In this document: piece by piece, positions 55,528 to 64,000 of the stretch
How positions within the stretch are numbered: the first letter of the stretch is position 1
Layout: every line of letters starts with the position of its first letter
DNA from: Chitiniphilus purpureus
GTDB taxonomy: Bacteria; Pseudomonadota; Gammaproteobacteria; Burkholderiales; Chitinibacteraceae
Assembly: GCF_025642115.1 (NCBI RefSeq)
Contig: NZ_CP106753.1
Location: 3,221,001-3,285,000, forward strand
Length of the DNA: 64,000 nt
Reading direction: 5' to 3'
Made by a program: the position numbers and the translations under genes
The notes under the pieces: generated by a model
Database searches by the model: none
Told to the model about the DNA's origin: nothing
Seen by the model: only the letters and a program-made list of their open reading frames with translations

Positions 55528-57129
55528 TCAGCCATTACATTCAGTGCAGACAATCACCCCTTCGTGTGCATCCAGAAGCAGGGTGCCGGCCACCGGTTCG
55601 CCTTCGCGTACCAGTCCGGTGCTCAGCAGGATATACCCGCCCAGCATGCTGCCCAGATCCACCAACTGCTGTTTGGCGCTGAAATTGAGTAGAACCAGCA
55701 GTCGCTGGTCATCGTGTTCGCGCAGATAGCCGAATACCTGGTCCGAAGTGGAGAACCCACGATAGCTGCCGACCGCCAACGCCGGCCATTCATCGCGCAA
55801 CAGGATCAGCTTGCGGTACAGATGCAGCAGTGAATGCTTGTCGCGTTGCGCGGCAGCAACGTTGACCTGTGGATAGTCGTCGGCAATCGGCAGCCAGGGC
55901 GTGCTCAGACTGAAGCCGGCATGCAGGCTGTTGTCCCATTGCATCGGGCTGCGCTCGGGATCGCGCCCCAACCCCAGGCCGGGCATGTTCTTCTCCAGCG
56001 GATCCTGCACTTGTTCAGGCAGGATGGGCACGTCGCGCATGCCGATCTCGTCGCCGTAATAAAGCGTCGGCGTGCCACGCAGCGTCAACAGCAACATGGC
56101 GGCCACCCGCGCCTGCTCGACGCCGATGCGGCTGGCGATGCGATGATTGTCGTGATTGCCCAGTACCCAATTGGGCCAGCCGTGCGGTGGCAGCGCGGCT
56201 TCGTATTGGTCGACTGCGGTCCGGATCAACTGCGCATCCCAGGCCATGCCGATCAGCTGGAAATTGAACGGCAGATGGACCCCGCGACCACCGGTACCGT
56301 AGTAGGTGACCAGCCGCTCCACCGGCAGATAGATCTCGCCGACCATCATCCGGTCTTCGTAGCTGTCCAGCAGATTGCGCATGCGCTCGATCACATCATG
56401 CACTTCTGGGCGATCGGTGTTGTAGGTGGCCAGCAGGCGCCGGTGCTCGCCCATCTGTGCGTGATATTCAGGGTTGACCGGGTTCTCGCGGAAATCCTTG
56501 TCCTTGATCAGATGCCAGATCACGTCGATGCGGAAACCGTCCACGCCCCGATCCAGCCAGAAGCGCATTGCATCGAGCATCGCATCCTGCACCTGCGGAT
56601 TACGCCAGTTCAGGTCAGGCTGCTCCTTCAAGAACGCGTGATAGTAGTACTGGTCACGCTGCGCATCGTATTCCCAGCCGCTGCCACCGAAGTTGGACAG
56701 CCAGTTGTTCGGCGGGCCGCCATCGGGTGCCGGGTCGCGCCAGATGAACCAGTCACGCTTAGGGTTATCGCGCGAGGAGCGCGATTCGGTGAACCACGGA
56801 TGTTGATCCGAGGTATGGTTGGGCACGAAATCCAGTATCACCCGTAGGCGGCGTGCATGCGCCTCGGCCAGCAAGGCGTCGAAGTCGGCCAGCGACCCGA
56901 ATAGCGGGTGGATATCCGTGTAATCGGAGACGTCGTAGCCGAAATCGGACATCGGCGACGGGTAGATCGGCGAAATCCAGATCGCATCCACCCCCAGCCA
57001 TGCCAGGTAGTCCAGCCGTGCCCGAATCCCGGCCAGGTCTCCGACCCCATCGTTGTTGCCATCCATGAACGAACGGGGATAGATCTGGTAGACCACCCCG
57101 TCCTGCCACCAATGATGCTTTCGCAGCAT
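55528..57129 (-). CDS. GH13 alpha-glucosidase (second copy)
   Basis: 533 residues, paralogous to the first copy along its length (for example YPRSFMDGNNDGVGDLAGIR). Catalytic residues D202 (FRIDVIW), E265 (VGEIYL) and D327 (LGNHDNHR). Cytoplasmic. AGGAGGAG four bases before ATG 57129. The tail-to-tail layout points to an inverted duplication or two acquisitions with different substrate range; the C-terminal ends CTECNG. Confidence 0.9.
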   Translation of the reverse strand: MLRKHHWWQDGVVYQIYPRSFMDGNNDGVGDLAGIRARLDYLAWLGVDAIWISPIYPSPMSDFGYDVSDYTDIHPLFGSLADFDALLAEAHARRLRVILDFVPNHTSDQHPWFTESRSSRDNPKRDWFIWRDPAPDGGPPNNWLSNFGGSGWEYDAQRDQYYYHAFLKEQPDLNWRNPQVQDAMLDAMRFWLDRGVDGFRIDVIWHLIKDKDFRENPVNPEYHAQMGEHRRLLATYNTDRPEVHDVIERMRNLLDSYEDRMMVGEIYLPVERLVTYYGTGGRGVHLPFNFQLIGMAWDAQLIRTAVDQYEAALPPHGWPNWVLGNHDNHRIASRIGVEQARVAAMLLLTLRGTPTLYYGDEIGMRDVPILPEQVQDPLEKNMPGLGLGRDPERSPMQWDNSLHAGFSLSTPWLPIADDYPQVNVAAAQRDKHSLLHLYRKLILLRDEWPALAVGSYRGFSTSDQVFGYLREHDDQRLLVLLNFSAKQQLVDLGSMLGGYILLSTGLVREGEPVAGTLLLDAHEGVIVCTECNG

Positions 57130-57266
57130 GGCGCTCCTCCTGTTCGCAATCTATGCAGTTAGGCTAAAGAGCAAAATCGGTGCCGGAGCACGCCATTGCA
57201 GGCAGCGCTGCACCACGGTACCCCTTCACCGATCCAGCCCCCGTTTTGTGCGGGCTCCGTGTCGAT

Positions 57267-57587
57267 TCAATATGCCTGCCGACCCAATGGCGGCCACTGG
57301 CCATATAGCGCCAGCCACAGCGTGGCGTAGAGCAGGAACAGACCGGCCAGCCCTGCGCATGCCAGGAAAAAATCGTTGAGAAACAACTCGTGGATGGTGG
57401 TCATCAGGACCTGTCCGGTGCGACGCACCTCCCAGACCTTCAACGCCGCGATCACCCCGGATGCCAGTTGCGCGAGATAAGCCGCGCAAGCGAAGGCGCG
57501 GGCAAAGCGGGGCCGACGCGCCACGATCAGACACATCAAGATCGGCATCAGCACCGCCCCGCCAACCAGCAGGAACGTCATCATCAC
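57267..57587 (-). CDS. Small membrane protein of unknown function
   Basis: 106 residues with three predicted helices (about 5-22, 32-48, 75-95) and a polar middle. The start is uncertain (GTG 57587, ATG 57584 or 57581). GTG 57587 overlaps the stop of the Pro-rich gene (GTGA), suggesting coupling. No recognised family. Confidence 0.6.
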   Translation of the reverse strand: MMMTFLLVGGAVLMPILMCLIVARRPRFARAFACAAYLAQLASGVIAALKVWEVRRTGQVLMTTIHELFLNDFFLACAGLAGLFLLYATLWLALYGQWPPLGRQAY

Positions 57588-58078
57588 GTGGCCCGGCGAG
57601 AAGATTGCAATTCGTACACGGCCATGGCGCTGTTTTTACAAGACATCCAGCTGCGCCATAGGCGATGGTCCGCCGTAGCGGGAGCAACCCCCTCTTGCAA
57701 TAGGACCGGTCTCGTCCTTGCCTTGAAATAAGGCGCATCCTGAGGTGGATCGAACGGCGGTGTCATCGGTGGATGCGCAGGCTCCTGATCCGGATGCGTT
57801 GGGCGTTCCGGGTTGATCGGATCGGGGACGCGATCAGGCTCTGGTTCATGGATTGGCGGATCGGCAGGTTGGTTGGGGGGCAGGCCCGGCTGATGGGCAG
57901 GCGTCTGCGGTGGCTCCTCCACCGGCGCCGGTGTCGGCACTGGGGCAGGCGGAATTAACGGAGCGGGCGATTCCGGCGTCACCTGGGGCACATCGGGCTG
58001 CGCCATTGCCAGCCGCCGGCTCGAATCGACCGTGGCGCGCCCGTGGGAAAGAAAGCGGGTACGGCTTATCAGCATCAT
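57584..58078 (-). CDS. Proline-rich hypothetical protein
   Basis: 164 residues from ATG 58078, with AAGGAG ten bases upstream. The middle (about 30-115) is Pro/Glu-rich (PAPVPTPAPVEEPPQTPAHQ), with no signal or lipobox at the assumed start; disordered. It overlaps the next gene by four bases. An EF-P-dependent protein if real, as it carries several PP and PPx motifs. Unknown function. Confidence 0.55.
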   Translation of the reverse strand: MMLISRTRFLSHGRATVDSSRRLAMAQPDVPQVTPESPAPLIPPAPVPTPAPVEEPPQTPAHQPGLPPNQPADPPIHEPEPDRVPDPINPERPTHPDQEPAHPPMTPPFDPPQDAPYFKARTRPVLLQEGVAPATADHRLWRSWMSCKNSAMAVYELQSSRRAT

Positions 58079-58192
58079 CAGAACACTTCTCCTTGTCGAA
58101 GACGGACGGGCGGACCCGACCAAGTCGTGAGCGGCTGGCAGCAAAGGGGAAAGCACCTTCGGCGAAAATCCCCCCTGCCCTGCCGCGATGGA

Positions 58193-58369
58193 TCAGATCC
58201 GGCCCGGGCCCGCCGGCCGCTTTGCGCCGCTACTGCCAACCGCACCATCCGGATAATTGGCTTCGTAGTTGCTCCGGTCATCTTCATTCGAAGCCATCGG
58301 TTTGTCGCTCTGTGGGGGCGCACCATCTGGCTTGCGGGCGGGCGCCGAAGGATTGGGATCAGGTTTCAT
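58193..58369 (-). CDS. 58-residue hypothetical protein
   Basis: An ORF with AGGAG six bases before its ATG. The product starts MKPDPNPSAPARKPDGAPPQ and is Pro/Asp-rich, probably disordered. It precedes the Pro-rich gene on the same strand by 114 bp. No homology recognised. Confidence 0.55.
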   Translation of the reverse strand: MKPDPNPSAPARKPDGAPPQSDKPMASNEDDRSNYEANYPDGAVGSSGAKRPAGPGRI

Positions 58370-58492
58370 CGCTTGCTCCTAGCGCTACAGGCATCAATGA
58401 CCCGGCGCATCGAGCAAGAACGGTTCCAGCTCCAGGTGGCACGTTGCTTGCACCATCACAGATCTCGCGTCCCTGAACCAGGAGCAGCAACC

Positions 58493-59017
58493 ATGGCCCA
58501 TTCCCAAATACGGCAAGGCGACTCCGCCAACCCGGACCCGATCACCAAGGCACACGGCAGCCATCCCATCGGTACCGCACTCGGCGCAGCAACCGGAGCC
58601 ACCGCTGGCATCGGTGGCATGCTCGCAGCGGGCGCCGCAGGCGCGGCACTGGGGCCATTGGGCGCCTTGACCGGCGCGGCGATCGGCGCGATTGCAGGCG
58701 GTCTGATCGGCAAGGAAGCCGCAGAAGCCTTCAATCCCACGATCGAAGATGAGTACTGGCGCGAACACCACGCCGAGCAATCCTATGCCAGCTCCGAACG
58801 CCCTTACGACGAATATGCGCCGGCCTACCTGCTTGGCTCCGCCGCACGTTCACTGGATGACGGGCGCACGTTTGATGAATGGGAGCCTGAGCTGCGGGAG
58901 CGTCTGCACAACGCGAACGAAGCCCACCTGCGCTGGGAAAACGGTGGGCGCAATGCGGCCTATGCGGCATGGGAACGGGTCAATGCGCGCTTCAAACCCA
59001 AGGACATCGTTGGCTGA
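58493..59017 (+). CDS. Glycine-zipper domain protein
   Basis: 174 residues. Residues about 27-75 are a Gly/Ala-rich zipper (GTALGAATGATAGIGGML, GAAIGAIAGGLIGKEAA) that inserts into or crosses membranes; the rest is acidic, Tyr/Trp-containing (DEYWREHHAEQSYASSERPY). Similar proteins are found in many proteobacteria as stress-related membrane proteins. AGGAG eight bases before ATG. 15 bp before the dehydrogenase gene. Confidence 0.75.
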   Translation: MAHSQIRQGDSANPDPITKAHGSHPIGTALGAATGATAGIGGMLAAGAAGAALGPLGALTGAAIGAIAGGLIGKEAAEAFNPTIEDEYWREHHAEQSYASSERPYDEYAPAYLLGSAARSLDDGRTFDEWEPELRERLHNANEAHLRWENGGRNAAYAAWERVNARFKPKDIVG

Positions 59018-59032
59018 ACAAGGAAGAAACCA

Positions 59033-60232
59033 ATGAGAGCATTGACCTATCACGGCGCGCACGATGTACGCGTCGACACCGTGCCCGATCCGGTGCTGCA
59101 GACGCCGCAGGACATCATCCTGCGCATTACCGCCACCGCGATCTGCGGCTCGGATCTGCATCTGTACCGCGGCAAGATTCCCGAGGTTCGCGATGGCGAT
59201 ATCCTGGGGCACGAATTCATGGGCGTGGTCGAGGAAGCGGGCCCCGGCGTCACTCGGGTCCGCAAGGGTGACCGGGTGGTGATTCCTTTTACCATTTCAT
59301 GTGGCGACTGCTTTTTCTGCCAGAAACAGTTGTACTCCGCGTGCGAGAGCAGCAATCCCGGCCGCGGTGCCATCCTGAACAAGAAGAACGTCCGTTCCGG
59401 TGCGGGGATGTTCGGCTACAGCCATCTCTACGGCGGCTATGCGGGCGGGCAGGCGGAATACGTGCGCGTGCCATTTGCCAACACCGGTCCGCTCAAAATT
59501 CCGGACGGCATCGCCGACGAAAAGGTTTTGTTCCTCTCGGATATCCTGCCCACTGGCTATCAGGCTGTGGTCAACGCCGATCTGCAGCCAGGAAGCACCG
59601 TGGCGATCTTTGGCGCAGGCCCGGTCGGGATGATGGCGGCTGCCTGCGCCCGGTTGAAGGGCGCCGAGCGGATTTTCATGGTCGATCACCATCCGTACCG
59701 GCTGGAATTCGCAGTGGCCGCCTATGGGGTGGAACCGATCAATTTCGATGACGATGACGATCCCGCCGAGCGCATCATCGAAGCCACTGATTTTCGTGGT
59801 GTCGATGCCTCGATCGATGCGGTCGGATTCGAAGCCAAGGGCAGTCCGGTGGAAACGGTGTTGACCAATCTGAAGCTGGAGGGGTCAAGCGGCAAGGCAT
59901 TGCGACAGGCCATTGCTGCAACCCGCCGTGGCGGCACGGTGAGCGTACCAGGCGTCTACGCCGGATTCATTCACGGCTTCCTGTTTGGCGATGCGTTCGA
60001 GAAGGGACTGACCTTCAAGATGGGGCAGACCCATGTGCAGCGCTTCATGCCGGAGCTGCTGGAATATATCCTGGCTGGCAAGCTCAACCCTGAGGTGATC
60101 ATCACCCATCACCTGCCGCTTGAGGAGGCGGCATTGGGCTACAAGATCTTCAACGAGAAGGAGGATGCGTGCCGGAAGGTGGTGCTGACGCCGGGGCGGG
60201 GTGGCCAGCTGCCCAATGGCGGACTTGCCTGA
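59033..60232 (+). CDS. Zinc-dependent alcohol dehydrogenase (formaldehyde-dehydrogenase-like)
   Basis: 399 residues. Catalytic-zinc motifs [10 protein letters not shown] and GHEFMGVV; structural zinc [18 protein letters not shown]-binding [15 protein letters not shown]. The length, the extra loop ([21 protein letters not shown]) and sequence suit the glutathione-independent formaldehyde dehydrogenase-like group. Cytoplasmic. Substrate uncertain. Followed by a strong terminator. Confidence 0.9.
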   Translation: MRALTYHGAHDVRVDTVPDPVLQTPQDIILRITATAICGSDLHLYRGKIPEVRDGDILGHEFMGVVEEAGPGVTRVRKGDRVVIPFTISCGDCFFCQKQLYSACESSNPGRGAILNKKNVRSGAGMFGYSHLYGGYAGGQAEYVRVPFANTGPLKIPDGIADEKVLFLSDILPTGYQAVVNADLQPGSTVAIFGAGPVGMMAAACARLKGAERIFMVDHHPYRLEFAVAAYGVEPINFDDDDDPAERIIEATDFRGVDASIDAVGFEAKGSPVETVLTNLKLEGSSGKALRQAIAATRRGGTVSVPGVYAGFIHGFLFGDAFEKGLTFKMGQTHVQRFMPELLEYILAGKLNPEVIITHHLPLEEAALGYKIFNEKEDACRKVVLTPGRGGQLPNGGLA

Positions 60233-60296
60233 GTGCCACCGTCCCCGCCAGATCAACGACCGGGACCTGGGTGCGCTGGATCGCCGATCCTAAAGC

Positions 60297-60330
60297 AAAA
60301 CCCCCGGGTGCGTGAGCACCCGGGGGTTTT
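60297..60330. terminator. Intrinsic terminator shared by ADH and the rRNA operon
   Basis: AAAACCCCCGGGTGC and its complement around GTGA, with A- and T-runs. It lies just past the 5S gene on the minus strand and after the dehydrogenase on the plus strand. Confidence 0.9.
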
Positions 60331-60338
60331 CATGAGGA

Positions 60339-60452
60339 GTCTGGCGATGACCTACTTTCACACGGGAACCCGCACTATCATCGGCGCTAAGTCGTTTCAC
60401 GGTCCTGTTCGGGATGGGAAGGCGTGGGGCCAACTCGCTATGGTCGCCAGAC
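60339..60452 (-). rRNA. rrf: 5S ribosomal RNA
   Basis: 114 nt on the minus strand, starting GTCTGGCGACCATAGCGAG and closing with the complementary GCCAGAC. The internal CCGAACAG and GAAACG segments are typical of 5S. Last gene of the rRNA operon. Confidence 0.95.
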
Positions 60453-60599
60453 GTAACTGGTTGAGCTACGACTGTATACAGTCCTGCTCCAAATCGATAG
60501 AAGAAGCGGTGCGCGGCCGACAGCCCCACACACTCAAATTCGTTTCAGGTTAGATCATACGAGCTTGTCGCCACCCTGAACCGACCTGGTTCAGGTTAT

Positions 60600-63491
<2,892 letters not shown>

Positions 63492-63617
63492 ATAACCTCA
63501 AACACGTCGTGTTCTTGGTTACGGTGTTTGCGACGTCTGAATCCTTCGACTTGTCGAATTCAGAACTCGATACAATCAAACCCAAAAAAACTTAATTTGA
63601 GTCTTGCTTCTTCTATC

Positions 63618-63630
63618 TTGTTAAAGATCA
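63618..63630 (-). promoter_or_regulatory. boxA-like antitermination site
   Basis: TGATCTTTAACAA on the minus strand, one mismatch from the boxA consensus TGCTCTTTAACAA, in the tRNA-23S spacer. Expected to recruit NusB/NusE. Confidence 0.7.
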
Positions 63631-63731
63631 GATACAGAGTTACTACTCTTCCAACTGAAGCAGTCAGAATGAAACACACTGCGTCATGCAATGCCCTTCA
63701 TTCTGATTCCTTCCAGATCAGCACCAGGTGC

Positions 63732-63807
63732 TGGTGGAGGCAGACGGGATCGAACCGACGACCCCCTGCTTGCAAAGCAGGTGCTCTCCCAGCTGAGCTA
63801 TGCCCCC
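63732..63807 (-). tRNA. tRNA-Ala (TGC)
   Basis: 76 nt including the encoded CCA; acceptor GGGGGCA, anticodon TGC in CTTTGCAAG, T-loop GGTTCGATCC. Located in the 16S-23S spacer. Confidence 0.97.
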
Positions 63808-63842
63808 ATCGGTAAACTGATTGATCATCTGCCTAGGGCAAA

Positions 63843-63919
63843 TGGTGGGTCAGATAGGAATCGAACCTATGACCCCCGCCTTATCAAGACGGTGCTCTAA
63901 CCGACTGAGCTACTGACCC
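63843..63919 (-). tRNA. tRNA-Ile (GAT)
   Basis: 77 nt including CCA; acceptor GGGTCAG pairs with CTGACCC; anticodon GAT in CTTGATAAG; T-loop GGTTCGATTCC. Upstream of tRNA-Ala in the 16S-23S spacer. Confidence 0.97.
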
Positions 63920-63982
63920 AGTTCTCCGTATCTTCAACCTACAGCCGATGAGTGTGAGTGCTTGAGTCAAGACTGACTCTTG

Positions 63983-64000
63983 AAAGGAGGTGATCCAGCC
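63983..64000 (-). rRNA. rrs: 16S ribosomal RNA, 3' end only
   Basis: The last bases read GGCTGGATCACCTCCTTTC on the minus strand, the 3' end of 16S with the anti-Shine-Dalgarno CCTCC. The rest is outside the window. Confidence 0.93.

Noticed and set aside
63691..63900. Open reading frame across the tRNA genes
   Set aside because: It overlaps two clear tRNA genes and is a chance frame.

Overview
The window comes from a GC-rich Gram-negative bacterium, most likely a betaproteobacterium and plausibly of the Neisseriales. Pointers are an earP-efp pair with the arginine-type EF-P loop, an exosortase-B (eps) exopolysaccharide locus of the kind described in Methylobacillus, an outer-membrane phospholipase, and a 16S-tRNAIle-tRNAAla-23S-5S operon. 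The lineage is inferred from gene content only; no tree was built.

Layout. (1) 1-8.4 kb, motility signalling: a partial response regulator, a STAS protein and a FleS/FlrB-like kinase on the minus strand, then divergently two tandem cheV genes, cheY, cheZ, cheA and an EAL/HDOD protein. (2) 8.4-27.8 kb, housekeeping: a lipoprotein, msrB, a translationally coupled pldA / alpha-beta hydrolase / TPR-glycosyltransferase group, ggt, a CoA-ligase/GNAT (Pat-like) fusion, ppa, a GumN/TraB-like protein, an aldo-keto reductase, a zinc-ligand-less M48-like membrane protein, an rhlE-type helicase, a DUF1328 peptide, efp and earP. (3) 28.1-49.3 kb, a complete-looking EPS/exosortase-B locus read on the minus strand (epsL, epsB, epsD, epsE, epsF, epsG, xrtB, epsI, polymerase-like, small ORF, flippase, GT2, CapK-like, GT4, heparinase-like lyase, wecG/tagA-like, wecB, wecC), with one PEP-CTERM protein gene convergent to its end. 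Many junctions are ATGA stop/start overlaps. (4) 49.3-50.0 kb, a 0.7-kb non-coding leader region with nested inverted repeats. (5) 50.0-60.3 kb, mscS, an acidic small protein, cydAB-like oxidase genes, two GH13 glucosidase genes tail to tail, a cluster of small unassigned proteins, a glycine-zipper protein and a zinc alcohol dehydrogenase. (6) 60.3-64 kb, an rRNA operon on the minus strand, truncated in the 16S gene at the window end.

How it fits together. EpsB would start a lipid-linked repeat; WecB/WecC would supply UDP-ManNAc(A) and the WecG/TagA-like enzyme, GT2 and GT4 would extend it; the flippase and polymerase move and join the units; EpsF, EpsG, EpsE, EpsD and EpsL control length and export; XrtB and EpsI process PEP-CTERM cargo such as the 174-residue protein beside the locus. 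EarP is expected to rhamnosylate EF-P at Arg32. The Che proteins form a phosphorelay (CheA to CheY/CheV, with CheZ as phosphatase), but no cheW, cheR, cheB or receptor gene lies in the window.

The points most worth following up are the EpsG homologue that has lost its Walker residues, the unassigned 71-codon ORF coupled to the flippase gene, the M48-like protein lacking its zinc motif, the structured segment upstream of epsL, and a 24-bp perfect palindrome upstream of a GH13 gene.
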